A DNA stretch of 64,000 nt from Diplodia intermedia (lineage: Eukaryota > Ascomycota > Dothideomycetes > Botryosphaeriales > Botryosphaeriaceae): positions 1 through 64,000 of the forward strand of contig JAKEKT010000118.1 of NCBI GenBank assembly GCA_021495925.1, read 5' to 3'. Below are positions 31,270 through 44,933 of this stretch, piece by piece. Position 1 is the first letter of the stretch, and each line of letters begins with the position of its first letter. The notes under the pieces were generated by a model. It ran no database searches, had not been told where the DNA came from, and saw nothing but the letters and a program-made list of their open reading frames with translations. The translations under genes and the position numbers were made by a program.

Positions 31270-32425
31270 GGTGGAAGGAAGGATGTCAAGAAAAGAGGAA
31301 AAGCAGGCGCGCGGTGAGGTGCACACTGGCAACGTTGGAGGTGTATATAACCTTGACGATCTTGATACGGACCGGAGATGGCGAACGCTTATGGCCAAGG
31401 CTGCAGATAACAGCCTCCGCCCCCTCCGCGAACCATCCCCACTTTTGGCATCTTGCCCAGGAAGATCGGGCATGAAGTCACCCCGTTCTTATCACCGCCA
31501 AGTCTGTTTTCCGATTCGTAGTTGGCGGCTTCGACTGACAATCTTTGCTGCCGGTCTGGCTGCTGTTAGTCATTCAAGTAAGCGCGATCTGGATCCGGTT
31601 CGCGATGGATGCGAATTATTGCCCCGCCTGCATCGGTGGTCGCCAATTGGGGCATCTGAAGACGGCCCGAAAGCCAAACCTTCTGCGGAGATGCATCAGT
31701 CATGCAGAGAATTGCAGAACCGAACTGTGCTGTTTGTGCAAGATGTGGAGTGTGCACGTTGGAGGTTGAAATTGGGTTGCGAAGGAAGCGGGAGTCTCGC
31801 CGCCGCCCACTCTTCGCGCACGCCACCTTTTCGGAGCTTTGACTGAACAAACTCCGAGTTCGGGTTGCTGTTTTTTCTTTTCTTCTTAGAACAAGGTGAG
31901 ATAGCTGAAGCCACTCGCAGTTACGTACAGATGAATATCTGAAATACCCGTCCTCTTTATTGCGATACCAACGGGATTGACGTTTTAATCCATTAGCACC
32001 ATGGCGCATCTCTTCTTTCACCGTCCTTGGGACTGAAAAAGTGGCTTCCTCGGTAGAGCCCCGCGCTGCCCTCTCATTTGCCAGCGGAGGCCCAAAGCCC
32101 GTCTCGCCCCCGATACGCTTGGCTCGCCGGGTGATATCCAGGCGGGAATAGAGCGGCGGAAACAACGGCATCCATGATCCCCACAAGTGGCTATGGGTGG
32201 CTCCACAGAAAGCAGGCTTTGTTCAAATAACAGACAGCAGATCGCCCCAGTCATGTCGTGGTCCGGGCAGTAATACCGTAACCTTGGCTGCGGGGGATCG
32301 AGTTCCCGCTAATCGGAAGCGCTTCCCGACGATTATGACCGCACGTGTAGATAGCAGCACAACCTTGTCTCTCCAACCTGTTCCCCGACCGGGCCAAGAA
32401 GGGCTATGTCTTAGTCATAGCTAAT
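31270..32425. other. Transporter upstream region up to the AT-rich boundary
   Basis: Base composition is still normal here. A TATATAA lies near 31343-31349, upstream of the transporter start, and may be its TATA box. Other frames (for example 31566-32186 minus) show no family resemblance. Confidence 0.5.
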
Positions 32426-32805
32426 AACGTCCTCCGTAATAGAAAGGCACTATCGGCGCGAATTATTCGATAACGACTCCCGTTATACATTTCTTTTAGT
32501 TCTATTTATTAAGGTATTTAGTAGTTATAAAGTACTATAAGTCTTCTAGTCTTAAAGTTATAATAAATAACTATCGCGATTATCTACTCTATTAATATTA
32601 TCCGCTAATACCTTTACTAGTACTATATAATCTATATATATTTTAACTATCTAAGCTCTATTCTTTCTATTTAAGTACTTAGAGTAAATATCTAGACGTA
32701 TACTAAATTTTAAATCTCTATTAATACGTTAGTTTAAGAGATTCTACTATATTTTTAACTATATCTCTTATTTATTTATCTCTAAATTAATTAAAATACT
32801 AGTTT

Positions 32806-32945
32806 TATTATTTATTTATTTATTTATTTAGTTTAACGTCTCTCTAGAGTTATAGACTATTAGAGACGAAATTTCTCTAGAGAGAATTCGCTTCTATCTA
32901 TATATTAAAATATATACGTGTTAAAGAAAATTCTAGAAGAATAAT
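32806..32945 (-). mobile_element. LINE 3'-end remnant (W), reverse orientation
   Basis: Starting with a (TTTA)n tract (the reversed A-rich tail) followed by GTTTAACGTCTCTCTAGAG, this matches the 3' end of LINE Y (44300-44432) in reverse complement for about 120 bp. It is a very short 5'-truncated copy. Confidence 0.75.
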
Positions 32946-34856
32946 TAAAATACTAGTAGAAGTACTAGTAAATATATTAATAGATTATACTAATTAAGAA
33001 GATAAGAACGCGTAATTTTATAATAAATAAATATTTTAAATCTTATTTAAAGTTACTTTTAAAAACTTAAATAGCTTTCTAAACTAATAAACGTAATTTA
33101 TCTAAGAAATAAAATTAAGATATAAAAAAGAGCTATAGTATTTAATATAACTTTAAATATTCTACTTTAAACTTAAATTATAGTATAGCATTCGTCTTAT
33201 TCTATTAAATACTATATTTAAGCGTTTTTATTAGTTATAATTAGTTAGTATCTCTAATAAAAGATAATAATAATATTAGAATTTAAGATATTTAGTAAGA
33301 GGTTATTATATTAGTATAAGAAGCGAAGAAGAGACTTAAAGAGATCTACTTATATACTTTACTTTTTACTAATTAAGCTATTCTATTTATATTTTAATAT
33401 ACTCTTTTATAAGCTTACTTTTTAAGAAAGATTATAATTCTTAGCGTAGTATTAAGATTCTTACTATATCTTATCTACTCGTCTTATTATATCTTATTAT
33501 ATCTATCTTACTTATAGTATTATAAATCGTACCGTCTATTTATCTTAGTATTAAGGGCCGTATATCGCTCTACTAGTAGTAAGAGTCGTATAGTCGCTCT
33601 ATTAATAGTAAAAGCCGTATAATTATTCTACTAGTATTTATTCTAGTCGTACGTCGCTATATAGATAATAAGAGCCGTATAGTTATTCTACTAGTATTAA
33701 GAGCCGTATAGTCACTCTACTAGTAGTAGTAGTAGTTACTCTAGTCGTAAATTACTAGAATAATATTAATATACGCTTAAAGTAAGTAAATTAAGCTACT
33801 ACTACTATTATTATTATTCTTATTATTTCTCTAGTAGATACGTTTCTTCTAAAGCGCCGTATCTACTATCTATTTAATCTTAAGATTCTTTAGCTTATTC
33901 TAGACCTCTACTTAAATACGTAGATCTAGCTTCTAGATAGAAGGCCTAGTATTATTATTAAGATACGAGTAATTAATAAACTATATACGCTCGTTATAGA
34001 GATATAGTAGAGGCTCTAGTTCTTAGAGTACGTTATAAAGAATCGCTATAAATATACTATCTAAATATCTTTACTAGAGGGTCTTTATATAAGTATATTT
34101 ATAATACTTCTTAATAGTCTTATTAAGATTCGTATCGATATCTTCTAGAGTAATTAGCTAGATAGTAACGTAGATAAAATTATACTAGTATTTATCTAGT
34201 ACTAAATAGAAGTTATAAATTAGATAATTATTAGATATCTTTAAGAGGTTTATCTTCTTTACTTTAATATATATCTTTTTAAGAGCTTAAAGCTAAATAT
34301 TAATTAAGCGATTATTAAGATTCGTATCTTATATAAGCTTATAGTACTACTACTCTAGATAGAATTTAGTAGTATAATTTATAAAAGTAATACGTGTCTT
34401 TAGAGCACGTAGTAGAGTATAAAGATAAGAATTTAGTTTATTTTAAATAAATAATAGTAGTTAAATTATAATTAAGTTCTAAATAGTAGTAGTAAGATCT
34501 ATAAAAGCCTACTACTACTTATAATACTACTTAAATTTTATACTAAATAAACTTATACGCTAGATAAAGTAAGAATTTTTTTTATTTAGAAGAGTTAGTT
34601 CTTTAAAAATAGAGGATTTAAAAAGAAGATTAAGGTCTATCTACTTTTAGATCTACGTCTATTATATACGAAACTTAATAAGATATAGCTAGTTATTCTA
34701 TTACTTTAACTCTATAAGAATAAGACTAAGTTTAATAGTTATTATAGTTATTATTATTATTATTATTAATCTTAAGACCTACTAAGAGCTACTAAAGTAA
34801 CGTATTCTTTAAGAGTTACTAATTTATATATACGTACGCGCGTTATCTAGATATCT
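32946..34856. other. Unidentified RIP-degraded repeat DNA
   Basis: Apart from the minisatellite at 33,545-33,740, I could not match this stretch to any element in the window. It is probably older transposon sequence, too mutated to translate. Confidence 0.4.
33545..33740 (+). repeat. Degenerate minisatellite, period about 36-39 bp
   Basis: At least five units share the core AAGAGCCGTATAGTCGCTCT followed by ACTAGTAGT or ACTAGTATT. Units differ mainly by C/T and G/A changes, as expected after RIP. It ends in a short (AGT)n run. Confidence 0.75.
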
Positions 34857-36125
34857 TTATTTTATTTATTTATTTAGTTTAACGTTTCTCTAGAGTTTAA
34901 GACTATTAGAGATAAGATTTCTCTAAAGATTTACTTCTATCTATATATCTAAATATATATATATTAAAGGGAATTCTAGAAGAATACTAGAAACGATACG
35001 CTTAAAAGCTTAAAAGAGAGTAGAGAGCGTAGATATAATAAAGAAAAGATATATATAATAAAGTAAAAGTCTAAAAACTATTAAAAATAGAAATAAAAAG
35101 TAAAGTAAGTAAGTTCTCTTTTTAGAGAGAATCTTCTCGACTAATTAGATTCGTTTAGCTTTTTTCTATCTAAGATCGATACTTACTTACTATTTATTAT
35201 AACTAGTCGAAGTATTACTACTAGTAAACTAGCTATATAACTCTATTTCTAAATTTAGAAATCTAAAAAAGAGTCTTAAATAGAGATTACTTAATTAAAA
35301 ATTAAACTTTAACTTTTTAGCTTCGTTAGCTTAGTTACTAACTATACTAGATAGTTATAGATACTAGTAGAAATAGCTATTTAAGCTTAAATACTCGCTA
35401 CTTAGTTATTTTTCTTTAGTTCTCGCCCGTTTTTACTCTAAATCGAACGCGACGAGCGCGCTAAGAACGAGAAGAGACTAGAGAAAAGAATAAAAGAAAG
35501 TAGCGTATAGAAAAATAAATAAAATAAGTATTTAATAATATATATTTAGATCTTATTAGATAAGTTATTTAATTATTATTATCTAGTAGTAATCTTTATT
35601 TATTCTAAGAACTTAGCTATTAGACTAGTTTCTAGAGTTAAAGAGTAGAGATTTATAAGTTTAAGTTAATACTTCTTAAGCCCGTCTTTTATAAGAACCC
35701 GCGGGTCTCTATAAAAAGAATAATTAAGAAGAAGATAGCGTAATATTTATCTAATTATATAACTATATCTATACTAGTTATTTTCGACGTAATTAAGATA
35801 ATAAAGATAGAACTTAAAGTAGTCGTATTTAATCTTTAATTAGTAGAAGACGAAGGCTATTTCTCTAACTTTTATAAAAGATTTAAGCCGTTACTTTATT
35901 TCTAACTTAAAGATACGTTTATAGAGCGAGTTTAATATTAATTTAAGCTTTATTTTCTACTTCTTATAGATTCTCTACTTAACTTTACTTCGATAGAAGC
36001 TTAGAGAAGTAGAGACTTTACTTAAAGAGTACTTTATAGCTCTTTTAGTAAGCTAATTAACGTACTTATTATCTAGAAAAGACGATTTATCGTAATATTA
36101 ATTCTAGTAGAGTATATATATATAG
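34857..36125 (-). mobile_element. LINE 3' part (Z), reverse orientation
   Basis: A reversed tail (TTTATTTATTTA then GTTTAACG) opens a ~1.27-kb segment that is the reverse complement of the last ~1.3 kb of LINE Y (about 43,150-44,432), covering the C-terminal end of ORF2 (RNase H side) and the 3' UTR. It is cut at about 36,125, where LINE X begins in the opposite direction, so X probably inserted into Z or joined it. Confidence 0.8.
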
Positions 36126-38099
36126 TATAATATATCTTTAAATTCGACCCTTAAGAATTAAGCTAAGACTAATATCGTTCGAAAGCCCTCGATTTTCTTA
36201 GCTAGAATCTCGATTCTTAGCTTTATAGACGTACGCGCTATTACGTAGTACGTAAAAGAAGAGATATTCTAGATAGTACTAGACTAGCTAGAGCTTTATA
36301 GTTCTCTCTACTCTTAAAAATTACTCGAATTCGTATTAAATTATATATAGAGTACTATACGATACTAAGAAATTCGTTTCTAAAGTTATATTACGATAGC
36401 TTCTCTTTAAGCCTAAAAATTCTACTTTAAAGTCTACTAGAAGCCTCTTTTTTAGGCCTTACTAAAGAGTTTTACGTATATAGATAATCTAATCGACTTA
36501 AGCTTTACGCTAAGATATTTCTTAGTCTTCTAAAACCTCTAACGTCTATATTAACTTTATCGGCCCCTTCGTTTACTTCTAGAGAGTAAGTAATTAAGAA
36601 AAACCCTCGTCTCGACCTAGATTTCTTTTATTTATAGCTTAGTTTAGATAAAACTAAAGCCAACGATTTATTTTCTAGTCTATTTCTTCTATTTATACTT
36701 TTCTCTATATGTTTTTCTTTTAGAAAGAGCTTAAAAACTTCTCTTTTAAATCTAGAATAGCTTTTTTAAAGTAGAATTTATCTTTTTTAAATTCTATCTT
36801 ATCTCTAACGTAAGTAGAGGACTTCGAGACTATAAATATAACTATAGAAAACTTTAAGAAACTCTCGATTACGTCTACGCCGCTACTAAAAGTTAATACT
36901 CTAAAGTCTTTAACTTTCGAACCTATAAATAGCCTCTTCGTTTAAGAAGATCTACTTAAATAACGCGTCTTAGTAGTTATTTTAACTTTCTTAATAAAGA
37001 AGAATAGAGTCTTATATCTTTTTTACTCTTACTTTATCTATAAGGTCTCTTTTAAGAAAACTCTTTCTCTTAAGATCTTTTTAAAGATCGCGTAAGAGGT
37101 TATTAATCGATCTCTAAGTCTTCTTATTAAGACTACGAACCTCTCTAAGCTTAAGATAGAATAAAGATCTATTCTAGATCTAATTAAGATTATATATTAG
37201 TATATCGAAACTAATAAAGTTATAGTAAAGACCGGCTTAATTCTCGTTACGTAGGTTCGAGCCCTTAAAAAGACCGCGGTAAACCTTATAAAAATAATAA
37301 AAATTCTCTTAAAGTCTACCGCTATCTTTCTCTCGAAGTAGTTCTCGTAGAGGCCTACGTACGCGAATACGTAATCGGTTTATTTTATATAAAGGTCTAT
37401 CGTAGTACCGAGCTAGCCGACGTCTACGTACGCCTCTATAGCGGTAAAGGCCTCGATAAACGCGAACGGGTTTATTCTTATTTTAGAAAAAAAGTAGAAG
37501 AACTTTATATAGAAGACCTTCGCGTTTAAGAAGACTACTTACTAAATAGTACTTACTTTAGCTATAAAAATTAAAGACCTCTTATCGTTCGATCTATATA
37601 ACGTCTTTAATAAGATATTCTTAAACTAGTAGAATAAGAACAAGTCTATTATTACTATAGTCTCTCTTTTTTTAAAAAAGAATCTTATTCTTATCGCGTA
37701 TAAGTTCTTCTTCGCTAAATTTCTTCTAAAGAATAAGACTATAATTAACTAGATTATTTCTACTCGATTAATTACGAAGAACCGTACGTAGTTTAAAGTA
37801 GTAGTATATAACGTATTTATATAAGACTTCTCTATTCTCTCTCGTAAGAAGTTTAGAGAGGTTATTTAATTTAAAGTCGTTATCTTTAACTCTAGATTTA
37901 AGATTATTAATATCTTCTATTAGCTTACGCCTAGACACGTAGATATAATAAAATTCAACCCTCGAGAATTACGCTAAGACCGATATCGTTCGAAAGCCCT
38001 TAATTTTCTAAGCTAGAATCTCGATTCTTAGCTTCGTAGACGTACGCGCTATTACGTAGTACGTAGAAAAAGAGATGTTCTAGATAGTACTAGACTAGC

Positions 38100-39850
38100 T
38101 AGAGCTTTATAGCTTTCTCTATTCTTAAAAACCACTTAAATTCGTTCTAAACTTTATATAGAGAATCGTACGACACTAAGAAATTCGTTCTTAAAGTTAT
38201 ATTTTAATAGCTCTTTTCTACGCCCGGGAATTCTACTTTAAAGCCTACTAGAAGCCTCTTTTCTAGATCTTACTAAAGAGTTTTACGTATATAGACGCTT
38301 CGTACGGTTTAAGCTTAACGCTAAGGCGCTACTCGATTTCTCGAAACCTTCGATATCTACGTCGACTCTATCGGCCCCTTCGTTTACTTCTAAAGAGTAA
38401 GTAATTAAGAAAAGCCCTCGTCTCGATCTAGATTTCTTTTATTTACGGCTTAGTTTAGACGAAACTAAAGTCGATAATTTATTTCTAGTCTATTTCTCGT
38501 CTATTTCTATTATTTCTACACGTTTTTCTTATAGAAAGAGCTTAGAAATTCTCTTTTAAATCTAGAATATCTTCTTTAGAGTAGAATTTACTCTCTTTAA
38601 GCCCTATTCTATCTTCTCTAACGTAGAATATAGACTTCGAGGCTATAGATACGACTATAGAAAACTTCGAGAATCCCTCGACTACGTCTACGCCTCTTTT
38701 AATAGCGGCTACGCTAGACCTCTCGGTCTCTAAACCCGCGGAAAATCTCTTTTCGTAAGAGAATCTACGTAAGAAACGGCCCTTTCTAAGGGTTATACTA
38801 ATTTCCCCCGTAAAGAAAGAAATATCGAACTCTTAATTCGCCTTCGAACTTTATATTAACCCGAATATCGAGAACGTACGACAACTCGAAATAAACCTAT
38901 AGTTATCGAAAGAGGCCGTAAAATGCGTACTTAATCTTCTAGTTAAGACCGCGGATCTCGCCCTCTTTAAAAAAAAATAGAGGTCTATTCTAAACCTAAT
39001 TAAGATCGTACGATAGTATACTAAGACGAGTAAAACTATAGATAAGACCGGCGCGGTTCTTACTACGTAAGTTTAAGCCCTTAAAAAGATCGCGATAGAC
39101 TTTATAAAGAAAATAAAGAACTTATCTAAGTTCGCTATCGCTATTCTCTTAAACTAGACCTCGTAAAGGGCTATCTCTTCGACCTCGTAACGCTCGAAGT
39201 TTATATAGTAGCCGATCGTAGTGTCTAGCTAATCTACGTATACCTTAATAGCTATTACCGCCGCATTAAAAGAAGGGCTATAGATTATTTCTTCTTTAAA
39301 GAAGAAGTTAAAGGCCTCTACGCCTAAGAAAGTTACGCGGTAGATCGTTCTTACGCCGATTATAGAAATCGCGGACTTCTCGTTCTTTAGACTACGAAAC
39401 GCCTTTAATAAGACGTTTTTAAACTAGCTTAAGAGAACGAGACCTACGATCGTAATAGTCTCTCTCTCGCTAAAAAAGAATATCGTACTTATTATATATA
39501 AGAACTTCTTCGCCGAATTTCTTTTAAAGAATAAGGCGATAATTAATCGGGTTATCTCTACTCGATTAATTACGAAAAACCGCACGTGGTATAAGATAGC
39601 CGTATACGACGTGTCTACGTAAGACCTTTCGACCCTCTTTCGTTTTAGCGAGGCTATTTAGATAGAAATTAAGGTCTATAACGACGGTCTAAAGATTATC
39701 GATACCCTCTACTAGCTTACGCTAAAGGCTAAAAGAGCGAAGTAGTTTACGAACTCGCTAGTTCTTACGTTTAAGACTAAAGAGAAGACTTAAAAGACTA
39801 TCTCTAAACGTCTCTACGTTTATAACGTTTTTATTAAGGCGAAGAAGCTA
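38100..39850 (+). pseudogene. LINE Y ORF1 (gag-like) remnant
   Basis: A stop-filled frame runs across this stretch and is colinear with 36,290-37,917 of LINE X. The two share blocks in which the same positions alternate between C and T. It precedes the endonuclease and so is the ORF1 position; I cannot confirm zinc knuckles. Limits are approximate. Confidence 0.55.
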
Positions 39851-39959
39851 AGAGAGCCGAGAAATATTTTAAAGAACTCTAAATAAACCCGTTTTAAATA
39901 AGTTCTTTACGAGTTCTATAAGCTAACTTAAATAGAAGTATTTCGATAACGAAATTTAT

Positions 39960-42900
39960 TCTAGATATCGTAGTAGAGTTAAAGATAGACCTCGTTCTTT
40001 ATTAAGAATCGTATATCTTACTCTACGAGAACTTAAGCTTTCGATCGATTAATTATCTCTTATTCGTTTAAATTCTACTAGTCTATTCTTTTAATCTAAG
40101 GCCTCGAATACTAATCTACGTCTTTCGCTTTCTTAGAGGAATAAAGGTGAATTTAGAGGCCGGATTCTAGTAAAGTTTCGATCTAATAGTTCTAAGTATA
40201 GAGTAGCGAAAGTTAAAGTTTAAGCTACTTAACTTATATAACTAAAAGAATTAAACGGGTAACGATTCTCGACTTACTCTAGAACGCGTTCTATAATAAT
40301 AATCCCTTAGAACGTAGGCTATAGTAGTCGGGGATTTTAACGTTTATTATTTCTAATAGAATCTAGAATCTCCCCTCTTATCTAGCGCTAACCGGCTAGT
40401 AAAATAGTTAGAAGAAAACGATCTATCTCTCTTAAATAAAAAGAATAAGAATATCTTTTACCGCTTCTATCTAGAAAGAGAGACGATTATCGACCTTATA
40501 CTTACTACGTCGGCCTTAGCTAATAGAATTATTAACTAGTAAACGATCGCGGACTTCGATTTTAATTATAAGATAATTCTATTTAGTCTAGAACCGGCCG
40601 GCTATACGAGACCTTCTACGGTAGCTACTACCGCTAGATTTAATACGGAAAAGGCCGACTAGCCTAAGTTTTAGAAAATCTTTAAATAATAGATAGAGAT
40701 AATAGTATTTAAGGCCCTAAAAAGCTTAGAATTAAACCCCTTATTAAAAGACATCTCTAAAGACTTAATAGAAGGCTCGATCCGCTAAATACCCGCGCTA
40801 GATGCTCTAGAGATAAGCCTTAACTAGGCTATATCTACCGCGGTAGACCTTTCTATTCCCCGATTAAAACTAGAAGCTCGATCTAAACTATAGTAGTCGA
40901 ACGAGCTTTTAGAAGAACGAAGATAACTACGAAGAGAGACCGACGCTTTTAAATCTCTACGTACGAAAGAGAATAAGCGAAGATACTTAAATAGTTAAAA
41001 TATCTACTTTAAAGCGATTAAGAGGGCTAAACGCGAACACTAGAATTCTTTTCTAGAAAAAGAAACCCCCGAGACTATCTTTAAGACTATAGCTTATACT
41101 AAGTCTAGAACGCATGCTAGAATCCCTAAGATTAGCTACGATATATATATAGAAAAACGCCTAGAAGATAGTTTTAAGAGAAAGTATTTAGCTCTTAGAA
41201 AGAGGCTCTTTTCGCCGCCTTCTTCTATCGCTTCTTTTAACTAGCAAAGCTACGTCTCTAAACGCTAGAACTAGCCGAAGCTTAGTTTAAGAGAAATTAA
41301 GAATGCGTACTCTACGTAAATTAAAGAAAAAACGCCGGGACTAGACGCTATTACGTAAAAGATTATTACTTATACGTTTAGAGCGAAGCTTAACGCCTTT
41401 AATAAGATTCTTTCTACGCTATTCGCCTACGAATATTATTCTACGGGCTGGCGTATAACTATCGAGATAATTCTAAGTAAGAAAAAGAGCGATATCGCGA
41501 ATTTAAAGTTCTATCGTATTATTTCTCTTCTTAATTACCTTAAAAAAGTACTAGAACGAATTACGACTAAAAGACTAGATTATCTAGCGAAGATCTTTAA
41601 CCTTCTTTACTATATCTAAATTAGAAAAAGATTAAAGAAATTCGTAATCGATGCCGTAATACTTTTATCGAATAAAGTAGAGAAGAACCGCCGTCTTAAA
41701 TATAAGATCTTTATACTTTTTCTTAATATTAAAAGCGCCTTTAACTACGTAGCCGAAGAATAACTTCTAGCTATAATAGCTCGAATCGATATGTCGATTA
41801 ATCTACTTACGTAGGTAAAATCGTTTATATCTATACGAATACTAAGCCTCGCGTTTAACGAAGAAAAGAAAAAGTTTAGTCTAATAGAGACGAATATTTT
41901 ATAAGAAAGCTTAGTCTCGTCTATTCTCTTTCTAATCTATTTTCGAGAGCTATTTTTCACCTCTAAAGCTTCGTTTCTTTCTTATATCGACGATATTACG
42001 CTTATAGCTAGCTCCGATAGCTAGAAACGTAATAAGGCGATTCTAGAGAAGAAGACGAATAAACTCTATACGCGAAAATAGAAAAACCATATTAAATTTA
42101 ATCTAAAAAAGACGAAGCTTATTTACTTCGCCTATTCTTTTAAGAAAGACTCGAAATCTCGTTCTATTTCGATTACGCTTTCTACGGGAAACGTAATAGA
42201 ATCTAAAGAATAGGTTAAATAACTAGAAATTTACTTCGACTACGGGTTTATCTTTAAGACGCACGTGTTTAAAAGAATTAGCTAGGCTCGTTCGATCTTC
42301 TATCGCCTCTCTAGACTAGCTAACGTTAAGAGAAGGCTTTTTTTCTACGCGGTTCGCTAGCTATATCTAGCTTACGTTACTACGGTTATAGACTACGGCT
42401 TCGAAATCTACTAGAAAAATTAGAGATAGTTTACCCGCTAATTTAGAGTCCTTTAGAATCTTATTCTATGGAAGATTCTAGAGGTTTTTAAGACTACCTC
42501 TATAATTCCTCTAGAAATAGAGAGTGAAATTCTACTAGCGAATATTTATTTAAACGAGCGGTTACGAAAATATACTCTTAGAATAAATTTACTCGAAGAA
42601 TTCTATCTTATTCGAATCGAACTAGAGAAGATTAACCTAGATCGACGGGTTTTAGATAGACCTACGTAGTTAGAGAAGATTAAACTTCTTTTAAAAACGT
42701 AACTCGCGTCTTTAGAAGTAGTTAAACCCTTCTACTTTTCGCCGTAGTTACTTAAACTATTCTATTCGACTATAATTAGCCCCTTAAATAAAGAAAAGTA
42801 GGCTAAGACCTACGCGCTTAAAGTTAAGAAGGCATCTTCTAATTAAATAGCTATTTATTCTAACGTCTTCGTTCTATCTACGGGTGAAAACGTAGGGGTC

Positions 42901-43650
42901 GAGGTAGTAGTCTTTAACTTTAGCTAATCTAAAGAGAACCTAGCGCGCTAGATTTATAAGAACCTCGATTCCGAGAATCTAATATATAACGGCGAGATAG
43001 AGAAGCTAGTAATAGCTCTAAAACTCGTCGTTAGAGCCGGGCACGCCTCTAAAGATATAAGAATCTACGCGAATAACTAGGCCGCAATTCTTAGACTAAG
43101 TAAGCCCGCTAATACGCCCGAGTAAGTATAGCAAATTCGGGCTATTAGATTAGCTAAAACGCTAAGGGCTAGAGAAAATATCGTCTCTCTAGAATAGTAT
43201 TCTGGCCACGAGAACGTTCTAGATAATAAGTACGCCGATCGGCTCGCGAAAAGAGCTACGAAGTACTCTTTAAGTAGAGCCTCTACTTCTCTAAGCTTCT
43301 ATCGAAGTAAAGTTAAGTAGAAGACCTACGAGAAGTAAGAAACGAAGCTTAAATCGACGTTAAACTTATTCTATAAACGTATCTTCGAGTTAGAGGTAGA
43401 ATAGCGGCTTAAATCTTCTACGAAAGTTAGAGAAACGGCCTTCGCCTTCTATTAACTAAAGATCGAATACGACTACTTTAAGTCTTATCTTTATCGCCTT
43501 AACTACGCCGAAAACGACTAGTATAGATATAGCTATACGGCTAAATAGATATTACGCCATCTACTTCTCTCTTATTCTCTTTATAGAGGCCCTCGGGTTC
43601 TCTTAAAAGACGGGCTTAAGAAGTATTAACTCGATCTTTTAAATCTCTTT
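39960..43650 (+). pseudogene. LINE Y ORF2 remnant: endonuclease, reverse transcriptase, RNase H
   Basis: Frames disrupted by TAG/TAA encode, in order: an endonuclease/phosphatase-type domain (SGDFN near 40,330; ERETIIDLILT near 40,480); a reverse transcriptase with TPGLDAI near 41,335, LNIKSAFNYV near 41,725, SSILFLIYF near 41,925 and an intact YIDDITLIAS box at 41,983 onward; and an RNase H-like region with NNQAAI near 43,075 and YADRLAKRA near 43,230. Stops sit mostly where CAG, CAA or TGG would be expected. It is not functional. Confidence 0.85.
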
Positions 43651-44933
43651 TTCTCGACTTTAGAGACTAGTCTAACGGCTAAGTTCTTAGAATAAATAAA
43701 GATTATTACTAGACGGTAATAATTAAATAACTTATCTAATAAGGTCTAAATACGTATTACTAAACGCTTATTTATACTTATTTCTTTCTTCTATTCTCTT
43801 CTTCTACTTCTTCTCGTTCTCGGCGCCCTCGCCGCTTTCGATTTAAAGTAGAAACGGGCGAGAACTAAAGAAAAACGGCTAAATAGCGGGTATTTAAGCT
43901 TAAGTAGCCGTTTCTACTAGTATCTACGGCTATCTAGTATAGTTAGTAACTAAGCTAACGAGGCTAAAAAGCCGAAGTTTAATTTTCGATTAAGTAACCT
44001 CTATTTAGAGCCCTTTTTTAGATTTCTAAATTTAGAAGTAGAATTATATAGCTAGTTCGCTAGTAGTAATACTCCGACTAGTTATAATAAATAGTAAGTA
44101 AGTATTAGTCTTAGATAGAAGAAAGCTAAACGAATCTAACTAGTTAAAGAGGCCCTCTCTAAGAAGAGAACTTACTTACTTTACTTTTATCTCTATTTTC
44201 GTCGGTTTCTAAGCTCTCGCTTTATTTTATTTATCTTCTCTTTATCTTATCTACGCTCTCTACTATTCTTTAAGCTTTTAAGTATATTATTTCTAGTATT
44301 CTTCTAGAATTCCTCTCCGGCACGTATATATTTAGATATATAGATAGAAGCGGGCCCTCTTAAGAGACCTCGTCTCTAATAGTTCTAGACTCTAGAGAGA
44401 CGTTAAACTAAATAAATAAAAAAATAAATAAATATTAGCTTACGCTAAAGATAATAAGAGAAGAACGGCTATAATTCTCGCTTATTCTAGTCTTTAAGAT
44501 TAAAGACGAGACTTACTAGACTATCTTAAGACGCTTCTTTATTAGTAGCGTCTTCTATAAGACTAAAAAGCTTAAAGAGCTAAGAAACGTTCTAAAGAAC
44601 TCTAAATAAACTTATTTTTAATAAGTTCTTTACGAGTTCTATAAGCTAACTTAAATAGAAGTATTTCGATAACGAAATTTATTCTAGATATTATAGTAGA
44701 GTTAAAGATAGACCTCGTTCTTTACTAAGAACTATATATCTTACTTTATAAGAACTCGAGCTTTCGATTAATTAACTACTTCTTATTCGTCTAAATTCTA
44801 TTAGTCTATTCTTCTAATCTTAGACCTTAAATATTAATCTACGTTTCCCGCTTTCTTAGAGAAACGAAGGTAAATTTAGAGATCGAATTCTAGTAAAGTT
44901 CTAATCTAATAGTTTTAAGTATAGAGTAGCGTA

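Larger units (their letters stand above)
37931..44432 (+). mobile_element. Full-length Tad-like LINE Y (6.5 kb)
   Basis: Y is flanked by a perfect 13-bp duplication TATTAGCTTACGC (37,918-37,930 and 44,433-44,445) and ends in an A-rich tail of AAATA units, as expected for target-primed non-LTR retrotransposition. Its 5' end resembles that of X, so it appears complete. ORF1 and ORF2 remnants are listed separately. The RNase H-like region after the reverse transcriptase suggests a Tad1/I-type element, common in filamentous ascomycetes. Confidence 0.88.

Noticed and set aside
1..32425. tRNA or 5S rRNA genes, or U1, U4, U5 and U6 snRNAs near U2
   Set aside because: No B-box-like or conserved snRNA core motifs were found on visual reading of either strand; a covariance search would be decisive.
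33545..33740. Regularly spaced short repeats resembling a CRISPR array
   Set aside because: The host is a fungus, repeat and spacer are not separable, and the whole unit repeats with transitions, so it is a minisatellite.
36141..39735. A 1.8-kb direct tandem duplication of the LINE ORF1 region
   Set aside because: The second copy is the 5' part of LINE Y, which inserted into LINE X with a 13-bp target duplication; sequence continues from 37,930 to 44,446 in X.
34857..44432. Large terminal inverted repeats of a DNA transposon enclosing a LINE
   Set aside because: The left arm is a reversed LINE 3' end with its own A-rich tail, and the right arm is the 3' end of LINE Y.
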